Assembly: GCF_009498295.1 (NCBI RefSeq)
Contig: NZ_CP040813.1
Coordinates: 601,001-665,000, forward strand
From: Oceanihabitans sp. IOP_32
GTDB taxonomy: Bacteria > Bacteroidota > Bacteroidia > Flavobacteriales > Flavobacteriaceae
Reading direction: 5' to 3'
Length of the DNA stretch: 64,000 nucleotides
Part shown: positions 36,474-45,895 of the stretch, piece after piece
Layout: every line of letters starts with the position of its first letter
Position numbering within the stretch: position 1 is the stretch's first letter
Position numbers and translations under genes: made by a program
The notes under the pieces: generated by a model
The model's input: the letters and a program-made list of their open reading frames with translations, nothing else
Told to the model about the DNA's origin: nothing
Databases searched by the model: none

Positions 36474-36776
36474 TTTTTTAAATTGAATTGTTTTACATGA
36501 TGTGATAAAAATCATGATGCGATTTTATTAAAATTGTAGCTTTCTTAAATCGTGGACTAATAATTTACAGGCTTGTATGCTTACACCTTAAAACACTAGG
36601 CGCAGACCCCTAAACACCAAATACTTATAAATACTGATAATAAAGCTCTAGCGACTTGCATAACTAGAATACCACAGTTGTAAATTATCCTAATTAACAA
36701 CTTCAATTAGAAGTGCATAGAATATAAATACACGATTTTTGAGATTTCGCTACAGCGGAAAAAAAATTGGATAAAA
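36474..36776. other. intergenic region within the metal cluster
   Basis: About 300 nt separate the HYC_CC_PP-like gene from the TonB receptor gene. An imperfect hairpin TTTCGCT / AGCGGAAA lies near 36744-36765, but no T run follows it on the minus strand. No open frame or promoter consensus was recognised. Confidence 0.4.
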
Positions 36777-37178
36777 TCAAATTAAAAAAACATCGAAAAG
36801 CACCTGAATATCTTTAACAAGAATAACCGATGCATAATGTTTGTGAGGAATAATCTCCTTTTTAAGAGTTTTAAAAAGATTGGTATAAGCATCGGCAAAA
36901 GACATTAGAAACTGCAGATGTTGAAGCTCTAAATCCTCAAACGACGAGAATTTTAAAACGTCTTGTCCTTTTACAACCTTCGTAATATCTTTACAACATT
37001 TCTTGTCGTGATTTACTTCTAAACTTTCCTTTTCACACTTCTTGGCTTCAGCAAAAATAGCCGAATCAATAAGCACATCACCACAAAAGTGTTTCTCTAC
37101 AGTAAAAGATAGTGTAGATAACAACACCAAAACCGTCATTAAGGTCGAAAAGATTTTATTTAAATTTAAATGTCTCAT
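36777..37178 (-). CDS. HYC_CC_PP-family secreted protein
   Basis: The protein has an N-terminal signal or membrane segment (about 8-26) followed by HFCGDVLIDSAIF, a cysteine, then KKCCKD and GQD, the pattern of the HYC_CC_PP family. It is 133 residues long from the start chosen at 37178. A strong promoter ends about 11 nt upstream, which makes in-frame ATGs at 37187 and 37229 unlikely. Members sit beside copper-related TonB receptors; the conserved Cys and His suggest metal binding. Confidence 0.7.
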   Translation of the reverse strand: MRHLNLNKIFSTLMTVLVLLSTLSFTVEKHFCGDVLIDSAIFAEAKKCEKESLEVNHDKKCCKDITKVVKGQDVLKFSSFEDLELQHLQFLMSFADAYTNLFKTLKKEIIPHKHYASVILVKDIQVLFDVFLI

Positions 37179-37189
37179 AATGCTCATTG

Positions 37190-37218
37190 CAAAAATATAA
37201 AACTTAAGCCAATCGCAA
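37190..37218 (-). promoter_or_regulatory. promoter of the HYC_CC_PP / TonB / HMA cluster
   Basis: On the minus strand TTG (37216-37218), an 18-nt spacer and TATTTTTG (37190-37197) match the Bacteroidetes consensus. The transcript start would fall close to the start codon, giving a very short leader. Confidence 0.75.
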
Positions 37219-37418
37219 CTAATTTTCAAAATTATTAATAGATTATAAACTCAATAAATGAATTAAGATTTTGACCCATCGGAAACAGCTCGTATTTCAA
37301 AACAGCTTTTTAGCAGTAAATCTCACCGCAATGTTGGCGATGTCATGGCGTCGTATTATTTTAGAAATAATAAATCAATTCGCCGCATTTTAATACTTTT
37401 GCTAAAAAAAATAAACCT

Positions 37419-37874
37419 ATGTCTTTCGAATTATTAAAACCGCAAGTAGAAACTATAATTTCTAACAGTACAAAAACCAAAAACGAACGTTTACAAGCCA
37501 TTTGCCAATTACTAGAATCTAACATAGACTATTACAACTGGGTTGGTTTTTATTTTGTAAACGGAGACAAACAAGAATTAATTTTAGGCCCTTATGTTGG
37601 CGAACCTACAGACCATACAGTTATTCCGTTTGGAAAAGGTATTTGCGGACAAGTTGCTGTAAGTAACAAGAACTTTGTCGTGCCAGATGTTAAGGCTCAA
37701 GATAATTATATTGCCTGCAGTCTTACGGTAAAGTCTGAAATTGTAGTACCCATTTTTGTTAACGGTAAAAACGTGGGACAAATAGATATCGACTCGAATA
37801 CCTTAGACCCTTTTACCGAAAAAGACGAGCGTTTTTTAGAGTTTGTTTGCGAAAAAGTATCGAGCATTTTATAA
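37419..37874 (+). CDS. GAF-domain protein, free methionine-(R)-sulfoxide reductase family
   Basis: The 151-residue GAF protein follows the fRMsr pattern: ILGPYVGEP, IPFGKGICGQVA, VVPDVKAQDNYIAC and GQIDIDS. In E. coli fRMsr three cysteines act (84, 94, 118). Here the equivalents of 94 and 118 are present as Cys76 and Cys100, but the first is replaced by His66. Reduction of free Met-R-sulfoxide is possible with two cysteines; cycling may differ. A TACTTTTG box (37394-37401) lies 18 nt upstream of the start. Confidence 0.8.
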   Translation: MSFELLKPQVETIISNSTKTKNERLQAICQLLESNIDYYNWVGFYFVNGDKQELILGPYVGEPTDHTVIPFGKGICGQVAVSNKNFVVPDVKAQDNYIACSLTVKSEIVVPIFVNGKNVGQIDIDSNTLDPFTEKDERFLEFVCEKVSSIL

Positions 37875-38024
37875 ACTGCAAATTAATAAGTTAACCAACA
37901 GTTGTGGTGCTTTACTGCAATACGAACACGATAATATAACGTATTGTAAACCTCGCTTTTTTAAATGCAAAAAATTGACAGTCTTTTTTTAGGGGTTAAA
38001 AGCCAAAGTTTTAGCTTAAATAAT

Positions 38025-38032
38025 TACTTTTG
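38025..38032 (+). promoter_or_regulatory. putative -7 box for purH
   Basis: TACTTTTG matches TAnnTTTG, 26 nt before the purH start. The -33 region holds only a weak match. Confidence 0.45.
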
Positions 38033-38057
38033 CATTTTTTAACACAACATACTAATA

Positions 38058-39590
38058 ATGAGCAACGAAAAAACAATTAAGTCTGCACTAATTTCGGTAT
38101 TTAACAAAGAGGGATTAGCACCAATTGTAAAAAAACTAAACGCCCAAGGAGTAACCATTTATTCTACTGGTGGCACAGAAAAATTTATTAAAGATTTAGG
38201 TGTCGAGGTGATCCCTGTTGAGGATGTGACCTCCTACCCTTCTATTCTAGGCGGTCGTGTAAAAACATTGCATCCTAAAGTTTTTGGAGGCATTTTAAAC
38301 CGACAAAACCACGATGGCGATGTTGCCGAATTAGCAGAATATGACATTCCACAAATTGATGTTGTTATTGTTGATTTATATCCATTTGAAAAAACAGTTG
38401 CTTCTGGAGCAAGCCAACAAGATATTATTGAAAAAATAGATATTGGTGGTATTTCGCTAATTCGAGCAGCGGCTAAAAATTTTGCTGATGTAATTTGTGT
38501 ATCCTCAGTAGATGATTACGACGAGTTTTTAGAATTGATTTCTGAAAATAATGGTCGTCTTTCTGAAGAAGATAGAAAACGCTTTGCTGGAAAAGCCTTT
38601 AATGTTTCGTCGCACTATGATACCGCAATTTTCAACTATTTTAATAAAAACCATAACGAAACGGTTTTAAAAATAAGTGAAACAAAAGGAAAAGTTTTAC
38701 GCTACGGAGAAAATCCGCATCAAAAAGGTTTTTTTTACGGAGATTTCGATGCCTTATTCACAAAAATACACGGCAAAGAGTTAAGTTATAACAATTTATT
38801 AGATGTTGATGCTGCCGTAAATTTAATGAACGAGTTTAAAAATGATGCCCCAACTTTTGCTATTTTAAAACATAATAATGCCTGTGGTCTAGCCCAGCGA
38901 AGCACGCTACACCAAGCCTATACCGACGCACTAGCAGGCGATCCTGTGTCTGCTTTTGGAGGTGTTCTAATTAGTAATACAGCAATCGATTTGGAAACGG
39001 CAGAAGAGATACACAAACTGTTTTGCGAAGTTGTTATTGCTCCCGCTTTTTCTGATGAGGCTGCAGCCCTATTAAAAGGAAAGAAAAATAGAATTCTTCT
39101 GATTTTAAACGATGTCGAATTACCTGAAACCCATATTAGAAGCTGTTTAAATGGCCTGTTGGTGCAAGACAAAGACCACATCACCGATCGTGTTGAAGAT
39201 TTAAAAAATGTTACAAATCTAAACCCATCGCAAGCCGAATTAGAGGATTTAATTTTCGCTTCAAAAATTTGTAAACACACCAAATCGAATACCATTGTTT
39301 TAACAAAAAACAAACAACTATGCGCTAGTGGTACAGGCCAAACCAGCCGTGTTGACGCCTTAAATCAAGCCATACATAAAGCTCAATCATTTAATTTTGA
39401 TTTAAATGGTGCTGTTATGGCGAGCGATGCCTTTTTTCCATTTCCAGATTGTGTGGAAATTGCTAAAAACGCTGGTATTACTGCGGTAATTCAGCCTGGT
39501 GGCTCAATAAAAGATCAATTAAGTATTGATTATTGCAACGAAAACAATGTGGCTATGGTTATGACAGGGACCCGTCATTTTAAGCATTAA
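38058..39590 (+). CDS. purH: bifunctional AICAR transformylase/IMP cyclohydrolase
   Basis: The 510-residue enzyme has an N-terminal IMP cyclohydrolase domain (SVFNKEGL, STGGTEKFIKDLG, GGRVKTLHPKVFGGIL). The AICAR transformylase domain follows with LRYGENPHQKGFFYG, ILKHNNACGLA and, near the end, GGSIKDQLSIDYCNEN and MTGTRHFKH. It carries out the last two steps to IMP. The length equals that of typical PurH. A long hairpin follows the gene. Confidence 0.97.
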   Translation: MSNEKTIKSALISVFNKEGLAPIVKKLNAQGVTIYSTGGTEKFIKDLGVEVIPVEDVTSYPSILGGRVKTLHPKVFGGILNRQNHDGDVAELAEYDIPQIDVVIVDLYPFEKTVASGASQQDIIEKIDIGGISLIRAAAKNFADVICVSSVDDYDEFLELISENNGRLSEEDRKRFAGKAFNVSSHYDTAIFNYFNKNHNETVLKISETKGKVLRYGENPHQKGFFYGDFDALFTKIHGKELSYNNLLDVDAAVNLMNEFKNDAPTFAILKHNNACGLAQRSTLHQAYTDALAGDPVSAFGGVLISNTAIDLETAEEIHKLFCEVVIAPAFSDEAAALLKGKKNRILLILNDVELPETHIRSCLNGLLVQDKDHITDRVEDLKNVTNLNPSQAELEDLIFASKICKHTKSNTIVLTKNKQLCASGTGQTSRVDALNQAIHKAQSFNFDLNGAVMASDAFFPFPDCVEIAKNAGITAVIQPGGSIKDQLSIDYCNENNVAMVMTGTRHFKH

Positions 39591-39654
39591 ACCCGTTATT
39601 TAGAAAAATAATCAATAGCTTCATATGCTCTAGTTAAGTCAAGAAACAAGAGTT

Positions 39655-39690
39655 AATACTGCACTCGAATTTAAAATCGAGTGCAGTATT
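39655..39690. terminator. long perfect hairpin between purH and mreB
   Basis: Arms AATACTGCACTCGA and TCGAGTGCAGTATT form a perfect 14-bp stem with an 8-nt loop. No T run follows, so it is either a weak terminator, a transcript-end stabiliser or a repeat palindrome. The rest of the gap (39591-39911) shows no reading frame. Confidence 0.5.
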
Positions 39691-39911
39691 ACAATGTTAA
39701 AAACCTTTCGTTTGTCATCAAGACTGCGTTAAACCTGTATTTTAATCTAACTCTAGAGCATAAATACATCAAATAAAATCGATAAAAAGCCAATATTAAG
39801 TTAATACTTGTTTTTCAATGGTATTTGACCACCATTAAAACCCAATATATTTATTTACTTTTATTACTTTTACGAAATTACTTTAACACCCCCTTAAAAG
39901 ATTTAAAATAC

Positions 39912-40940
39912 ATGGGCTTTTTTGACTTCTTAACCGAAGAAATCGCAATAGATTTAGGTACTGCAAATACACTAATTATTCACAACGACAAAGTTGTAGT
40001 AGATTCGCCATCAATAGTAGCGCGCGATAGGGTTTCTGGAAAAATAATCGCCGTTGGGCAGCAAGCGAGTTTAATGCAAGGTAAAACTCATGAAAACATC
40101 AAAACAATTCGCCCTTTAAAAGATGGCGTTATTGCAGATTTTGATGCTTCAGAGCAAATGATTAGCATGTTTATTAAAAACATTCCTGCCTTAAAAAAGA
40201 AATTTTTTACTCCCGCATTACGCATGGTTATCTGTATCCCATCAGGCATTACAGAAGTAGAAATGCGTGCCGTAAAAGAAAGTGCAGAACGCGTTAATGG
40301 CAAAGAGGTATATCTAATTCACGAGCCTATGGCCGCAGCCATAGGAATTGGTGTAGATATTATGCAACCTAAAGGAAACATGATTGTAGATATAGGTGGT
40401 GGTACTACCGAAATCGCTGTACTTGCCTTAGGTGGTATTGTTTGCGATAAATCGGTTAAAATCGCTGGCGATGTATTTACAAATGATATTGTTTACTATA
40501 TGCGCACCCAGCACAATTTATATGTGGGAGAACGTACTGCTGAAAAAATAAAAATACAAATTGGCGCTGCGACAGAAGACTTAGAATTACCTCCAGAAGA
40601 TATGAGCGTGCAAGGGCGTGACTTACTCACAGGTAAACCTAAACAAGTATCGATATCTTATAGAGAAATCGCAAAAGCACTAGATAAATCTATATTGCGC
40701 ATTGAAGATGCCGTTATGGAAACTTTATCGCAAACCCCTCCAGAGTTGGCTGCCGACATTTACAATACTGGTATATATTTAGCAGGTGGTGGATCTATGC
40801 TACGTGGTTTAGACAAGCGTTTATCTCAAAAAACAGACCTTCCTGTTTATATCGCAGAAGACCCCTTACGTGCTGTTGTTAGAGGAACAGGGATCACCCT
40901 TAAAAACTTAGGAAAATTTAAAAGCATTCTGATAAAATAA
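39912..40940 (+). CDS. mreB: rod-shape actin homologue MreB
   Basis: From the start MGFFDFLTEEIAIDLGTANT the protein has 342 residues, the usual MreB length; an upstream ATG at 39825 adds an atypical extension and was rejected. Actin-fold ATP motifs are visible: IDLGTANT (phosphate 1), IVDIGGGTTEIAV (phosphate 2) and LAGGGSMLRGLD (adenosine). It forms membrane filaments that guide lateral wall synthesis. It opens the operon mreB-mreC-mreD-mrdA-rodA. Confidence 0.97.
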   Translation: MGFFDFLTEEIAIDLGTANTLIIHNDKVVVDSPSIVARDRVSGKIIAVGQQASLMQGKTHENIKTIRPLKDGVIADFDASEQMISMFIKNIPALKKKFFTPALRMVICIPSGITEVEMRAVKESAERVNGKEVYLIHEPMAAAIGIGVDIMQPKGNMIVDIGGGTTEIAVLALGGIVCDKSVKIAGDVFTNDIVYYMRTQHNLYVGERTAEKIKIQIGAATEDLELPPEDMSVQGRDLLTGKPKQVSISYREIAKALDKSILRIEDAVMETLSQTPPELAADIYNTGIYLAGGGSMLRGLDKRLSQKTDLPVYIAEDPLRAVVRGTGITLKNLGKFKSILIK

Positions 40941-40963
40941 AAGCTAAAAACAGTTCCTAAATC

Positions 40964-41776
40964 ATGCAACAGATTATAAATTTTATAATTAGACACAAAA
41001 CCTTTTTGTTGTTCTTCTTGTTGTTCTTATTAGGTATTGCTTTTACCATAAATTCACACTCTTATCATAAAAGTAAGTTTATAAACTCTGCCAATTTTTT
41101 AACGGGAGGTGTTTATAATTCTTTTAACAACTTGAGTATTTATTTTAAACTAAAATCACAAAACAACCTTCTACAAGAAGAAAATAATCATCTCAGAAAC
41201 CTTTTATTCAATTCAAAACACATCAATAATTCCGTGTTTTCAGATAGTGCTTATTTTGATAAACCTTACCAAGTTATTAGCGCTAATGTGATAAAAAACA
41301 GTTATTCGACCAAAAACAATGTCATCTTAATCAATAAAGGTTTAAATGATAGTATAAAAGAAGATTATGGGGTAATTACCAGCAAAGGTATTCTGGGGAT
41401 TATAGATAATTCTAGCCGTAATTATTCCACAGTTATTTCCATTTTAAATACAACAAGTAAAATTAGCGCTCAATTACAAAAAACAAACCATTTTGGTTCT
41501 TTAACCTGGAATGGAGAAGCACCAAATATTGTACAACTAATAGATGTAGAGAAAATAGCTCCTGTGGCCCTAGGAGATACCATTGTAACCTCAGGACGCT
41601 CTTCTATTTTTCCAAAAGGCATTCCTATTGGAACCATAAAAGATTTCGAGCTAGATATTGCAGAAAACTACTATGCCATAAATGTAAAATTGTTTAACGA
41701 CATGACCAATCTTGAACACGTTTACATTATTGAAAATAGAGATATTGATGAGATTACTAAATTGCTAAACGAATGA
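40964..41776 (+). CDS. mreC: rod-shape-determining protein MreC
   Basis: The 270-residue protein has an N-terminal membrane helix (about 13-30), a short coiled coil (LKSQNNLLQEENNHLRNLLF) and the MreC beta domain. The latter contains GVITSKGILGIIDNSSRNYS and VTSGRSSIFPKGIPIGTI. It links MreB to the periplasmic elongation enzymes. It lies 23 nt after mreB and overlaps mreD by four bases (ATGA). Confidence 0.93.
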   Translation: MQQIINFIIRHKTFLLFFLLFLLGIAFTINSHSYHKSKFINSANFLTGGVYNSFNNLSIYFKLKSQNNLLQEENNHLRNLLFNSKHINNSVFSDSAYFDKPYQVISANVIKNSYSTKNNVILINKGLNDSIKEDYGVITSKGILGIIDNSSRNYSTVISILNTTSKISAQLQKTNHFGSLTWNGEAPNIVQLIDVEKIAPVALGDTIVTSGRSSIFPKGIPIGTIKDFELDIAENYYAINVKLFNDMTNLEHVYIIENRDIDEITKLLNE

Positions 41777-42279
41777 ATGCTATACTCGCTACACATAGTT
41801 TACGTTTTGTAATACTCATCTTAGTTCAGGTGCTAATATGTAGTCAAATAGATTTTTTAGGCTACATTAATCCCTACATTTACATACTTTTTATCATTTT
41901 GTTTCCGGTAAAAAACAATCGTGTTGTATTCATTTTGCTTAGCTTTTTACTGGGATTAGTAGTGGATCTGTTTCTAGACTCTGGCGGTATTCATGCGGCA
42001 GCTTCCGTTTTTATTGCTTATGCACGACCCTTAGCTTTAAAGTTTTCTTTTGGTATGGTATACGAAAACCAAAACATGAAATTTAATAATGTTGAGTTTG
42101 GAGCAAAACTAACCTATATCACACTGCTCACTGTTGCCCATCATATTATTTTATTTTTTTTAGAAATATTTAGCATTTCTAAAATAATTTTAATCGCAGA
42201 AAAAACGTTATTCTCAAGTATTTTTACTATACTACTTTGTATGTTAATAACTATTATTTTTAGTCGAAAATCTACATGA
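41773..42279 (+). CDS. mreD: rod-shape-determining protein MreD
   Basis: The 168-residue protein has about five membrane segments, with QIDFLGYINPYIYILFIILF and LLGLVVDLFLDSGGIHAAA, the latter being the most conserved MreD region. Its start overlaps the mreC stop and its stop overlaps the mrdA start, each by four bases, so translation of the operon is tightly coupled. Confidence 0.88.
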   Translation: MNAILATHSLRFVILILVQVLICSQIDFLGYINPYIYILFIILFPVKNNRVVFILLSFLLGLVVDLFLDSGGIHAAASVFIAYARPLALKFSFGMVYENQNMKFNNVEFGAKLTYITLLTVAHHIILFFLEIFSISKIILIAEKTLFSSIFTILLCMLITIIFSRKST

Positions 42280-44213
42280 GACAACTTTTACTTTTTATCA
42301 CGGTAATCCTCGTAGGACTTGTTTTTATATCGAGACTTTTTTATTTACAGGTATATAATTCAACAGCAAATAGTTTATTTGATGATAATGCCATAAGAAA
42401 AGTGTACGATTACCCTAAACGGGGCTTTGTTTACGATAGAAATGGCACTCTTTTAGTAGCCAACCAGCCTGCATACGATGTTATGGTAATTCCAAGAGAG
42501 GTGAAGCCACTAGACACTTTAGAGTTTTGCGCTTTACTAAAAATAGACAAAACTAAATTTATAGATACCTATAATAAAGCATACCATTACTCCCCAAGAT
42601 TGCCATCGGTTTTTGTATCGCATCTCTCAAAAGAAGACTACGCCATTCTACAAGAAAAAATGCGAAAATTTGAAGGTTTTTATATTCAAAAACGTTCACT
42701 TAGAAAATACGAAACCACTATTGGAGCAAATGTTCTAGGGGATATAGGAGAAGTGAACAATGCCATTATAAAAAAAGACCCCTATTATAAAATGGGAGAT
42801 TTAATTGGCAAACAAGGTATAGAGGCGTCTTATGAAAACACTTTACGCGGCGTAAAAGGCATTAAATTTATACAAAAAGATAGATTTAATAGAAATATTG
42901 GCCCTTATAAAAATGGTGCGTTCGATACTATTCCAGTCCAGGGTAAAGACATCACCATTACTATAGATGCAAAACTACAAGAATACGGCGAACTACTTAT
43001 GCAAAACAAACGCGGTGGCGTTATTGCGATCGAACCCGCAACTGGTCAAATCTTAGCAATGGTTGCGGCACCATCATACGACCCTAATGACTTAGTAGGT
43101 AGAAAACGCTCCAAAAATTTCAATAAACTTATACGTGACAGTATCGCAAAACCACTTTTTAATAGAAGTTTACAAGGGGTTTACGAACCAGGATCACCTT
43201 TTAAATTAATGAATGCCCTTATAGGATTACAAGAAGGTGTGATAACTCCTAACGAAACCGTAACCTGCTATGCCGGCTATAAATACGGCAATCGTTTTAT
43301 GAAATGCCATTGTCGCGTGGGCAAACGAAACGACTTAGTAAACGGCATTCAAGAATCGTGTAATGCTTATTTTGCAACCGCTTACAGACGTATTTTAGAT
43401 AAAACAGGAAATGCCTCAACGGGCATTGATGTTTGGAGCAATCACGCCAAAAGTTTTGGCTTGGGTAACTTTTTAGGCTACGATTTAAGAGTGGGTCAAA
43501 AAGGCAGAATTCCAGATAGAGCATATTACAAAAGGGTTTACCCAAAAACATTCTACTCCACATATACCATTTCGAATTCTATTGGGCAGGGAGAAGTAGC
43601 CACTACCCCAATTCAATTGGCTAATATGACTGCTGCCATAGCAAACAGAGGTTTTTTTTACACCCCGCATATCATTAAATCCATAGAAGGTGAAACCATT
43701 CCGGAAAAATTTACAACACCAAAATACACCAGTATTGATAAAAAACATTTTGAACCTGTTATTGAAGGTATGCATCAGGTGTATAAAAACGGAACTGCAA
43801 AATGGTTACAGGTTGAAGGTATTGATATTTGCGGAAAAACAGGAACAGTTGAAAATTTCGCCATAATAGACAGTGTTAAAACGCAATTAACAGACCACTC
43901 TATTTTTGTGGCCTTTGCCCCAAAAGATGATCCTAAAATCGCTATTGCCGTTTTTGTTGAAAACGGATATTTTGGAAGTCGGTTTGCTGGAAAAGTAGCT
44001 AGTCTAATGATAGAAAAACACATAAAAGGGTTTACAACTCGAAAAGATTTAGAGAAATGGCTTTTAGAACGCAGTTTAGAAGAAGAGTATGCTAAACAAT
44101 ATTCTGGCGAACCCTTTAAAATAAACAGACAAAGCACTTATCAATTCGTTGATAAAGAGGAGTTTGAACAACTCTATAACAGATTAAATGCAATTAATAA
44201 CGCATCGCATTAA
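42276..44213 (+). CDS. mrdA: penicillin-binding protein 2, elongasome transpeptidase
   Basis: The 645-residue class B PBP has one N-terminal membrane helix, a pedestal region (YPKRGFVYDRNG) and the transpeptidase domain. Active-site motifs are SxxK at Ser307 (EPGSPFK), SxN in ESCNAYF and KTGT in CGKTGTVENF. It crosslinks lateral-wall peptidoglycan, paired with RodA encoded next. The length fits PBP2. The stop overlaps the rodA start by one base. Confidence 0.96.
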   Translation: MRQLLLFITVILVGLVFISRLFYLQVYNSTANSLFDDNAIRKVYDYPKRGFVYDRNGTLLVANQPAYDVMVIPREVKPLDTLEFCALLKIDKTKFIDTYNKAYHYSPRLPSVFVSHLSKEDYAILQEKMRKFEGFYIQKRSLRKYETTIGANVLGDIGEVNNAIIKKDPYYKMGDLIGKQGIEASYENTLRGVKGIKFIQKDRFNRNIGPYKNGAFDTIPVQGKDITITIDAKLQEYGELLMQNKRGGVIAIEPATGQILAMVAAPSYDPNDLVGRKRSKNFNKLIRDSIAKPLFNRSLQGVYEPGSPFKLMNALIGLQEGVITPNETVTCYAGYKYGNRFMKCHCRVGKRNDLVNGIQESCNAYFATAYRRILDKTGNASTGIDVWSNHAKSFGLGNFLGYDLRVGQKGRIPDRAYYKRVYPKTFYSTYTISNSIGQGEVATTPIQLANMTAAIANRGFFYTPHIIKSIEGETIPEKFTTPKYTSIDKKHFEPVIEGMHQVYKNGTAKWLQVEGIDICGKTGTVENFAIIDSVKTQLTDHSIFVAFAPKDDPKIAIAVFVENGYFGSRFAGKVASLMIEKHIKGFTTRKDLEKWLLERSLEEEYAKQYSGEPFKINRQSTYQFVDKEEFEQLYNRLNAINNASH

Positions 44214-45490
44214 TGACCAGAGAAACGAATAGATATTTTAGATTCGATTGGATTACCATAATTCTCTTCTTGATGCTGGTTGGATTTGGATATTTAAATA
44301 TCCTCTCGGCATCACATTCGGGGAACACCATAGATTATTTCGATTTTTCGCAGCCCTATGGCAAACAACTTATTTTTATTTTTTTAAACTTTGGTTTAAT
44401 TGTGCTATTATTAGCTATCGATGCGAAGTTTTACGAACGGTTTTCAAGCGTGATATATTTTATTTCTATACTCTCGCTCATCGGACTTTTTCTTTTCGGA
44501 AAAACAGTAAATGGCGCACTATCATGGTATGCTATTGGAGGGATGACCATTCAACCCAGTGAATTTGCTAAAATGGCCACAGCCCTTGCAGTCGCCAAAT
44601 ACGTAAGCGATTTAAATACTGATATTAGGGTCTTTAAGGATCAAATGAGAACCTTTTTAATCATTCTCACTCCTGCTATTTTAGTACTGTTACAAAACGA
44701 TACCGGTAGTACTATTGTATACGGTGCTTTCTTTTTTGTTTTATATCGAGAGGGCCTACCAAAGTACCATTTAACTCTAGGAATCTCTACCATTATACTG
44801 GCTGTATTATCCTTGAAATTCGGTGCGGTTATGACATCAATTATTGCATCAATTATAATAATTAGCATGCATGTTTTAAGAAAAAAGAAAATACGCCTTT
44901 ATCAAACTATATCCATCTTAAGCCTTACTATTGCCTTTTCTTTTGGAGTAAAATTCTTCTACCAAAGTATTCTAAAACCGCACCAACAAGACCGCATAAG
45001 CCTATGGCTTAGACTAGAAAAAGACCCTGTTAAATTGCAGCAAATGAAAAGAACTTTTGCTTATAATTTAAATGAATCTGAAAAGGCGATAAGCTCGGGG
45101 AAATTAACTGGAAAAGGTTTTATGGAGGGCACACGAACCACTGGTAATTTTGTACCAGAACAGCATACCGACTATATTTTTACTACGGTTGGTGAGGAAT
45201 GGGGCTTTTTAGGCACCACATTTGTCGTTGTGCTTTTTGTGCTTCTCATTATAAGAATTTTACATTTAGCCGAACGCCAGAAAAATCAATTTAGCCGGGT
45301 TTATGGTTATGGCGTAGCCTCAATAATTTTTATGCATTTCTTAATAAACATAGGTATGGTCATGGGACTAATTCCAACTATTGGTATTCCTCTCCCTATG
45401 TTTAGTTATGGTGGTTCTGGCCTTTGGGCTTTTACTATATTGCTTTTTATTTTTATTAAATTAGACTCTAATAGGATTAATGAGTGGTAA
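44213..45490 (+). CDS. rodA: rod-shape glycosyltransferase RodA (SEDS family)
   Basis: The 425-residue polytopic protein has about ten membrane segments and SEDS signatures: AIGGMTIQPSEFAKMATALA, GKGFMEGTRTTGNFVPEQHT, DYIFTTVGEEWGF and a late GIPLPMFSYGGSG. It polymerises glycan strands from lipid II with its transpeptidase partner PBP2. The gene ends the rod-shape operon. Confidence 0.95.
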   Translation: MTRETNRYFRFDWITIILFLMLVGFGYLNILSASHSGNTIDYFDFSQPYGKQLIFIFLNFGLIVLLLAIDAKFYERFSSVIYFISILSLIGLFLFGKTVNGALSWYAIGGMTIQPSEFAKMATALAVAKYVSDLNTDIRVFKDQMRTFLIILTPAILVLLQNDTGSTIVYGAFFFVLYREGLPKYHLTLGISTIILAVLSLKFGAVMTSIIASIIIISMHVLRKKKIRLYQTISILSLTIAFSFGVKFFYQSILKPHQQDRISLWLRLEKDPVKLQQMKRTFAYNLNESEKAISSGKLTGKGFMEGTRTTGNFVPEQHTDYIFTTVGEEWGFLGTTFVVVLFVLLIIRILHLAERQKNQFSRVYGYGVASIIFMHFLINIGMVMGLIPTIGIPLPMFSYGGSGLWAFTILLFIFIKLDSNRINEW

Positions 45491-45559
45491 ATAGGTTTTA
45501 GTCTGTAGTCTATGCTCTATCATCTATTGGCGATCGTCCATCCTCTAAAAACCATAAAC

Positions 45560-45895
45560 TCACTTCTTAAGCTCCAGTTTTTCAGCAAAATAATCACAAA
45601 AATCTTTCATGGTAGCCGTCATTTTTTCATCTTGGGTCGCCCTATGAAACGTATCAGACATGGCTACTAAGGTTTGATAAAAAAACACTTTCATCTCGTT
45701 AACAGGCATATCTTTTGTCCACAAATCTATACGTAAAGTCTCTTTCTTTTTAGCATTCCAAACACTAAGCATCATGGCTTTGGCTTCTTCATTTGTAACA
45801 TCGCCATCTTGGGCGGTCCAGAATAATTTTTCAGGAATTTTATTCTCATCTAATTCAACTTGTAGTTCTATTGTAGACGTTTGATTTTTTGCCAT
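45560..45895 (-). CDS. gldC: gliding motility protein GldC
   Basis: The 111-residue soluble protein contains STIELQVELDENKIPEKLFW and NEEAKAMMLSVWNAKKKE, the GldC pattern. GldC supports gliding motility in Flavobacterium; null mutants are impaired but not fully blocked. It overlaps gldB by one base (TAATG) and is translated after it. Confidence 0.92.
   Translation of the reverse strand: MAKNQTSTIELQVELDENKIPEKLFWTAQDGDVTNEEAKAMMLSVWNAKKKETLRIDLWTKDMPVNEMKVFFYQTLVAMSDTFHRATQDEKMTATMKDFCDYFAEKLELKK

Noticed and set aside
36744-36765. Hairpin TTTCGCT/AGCGGAAA as terminator of the HYC_CC_PP gene
   Set aside because: On the coding strand the T run precedes instead of follows the stem, and the stem is imperfect.
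42276-45490. Antisense open frames within mrdA and rodA
   Set aside because: They are shadows of strongly conserved genes and lack starts or family motifs.
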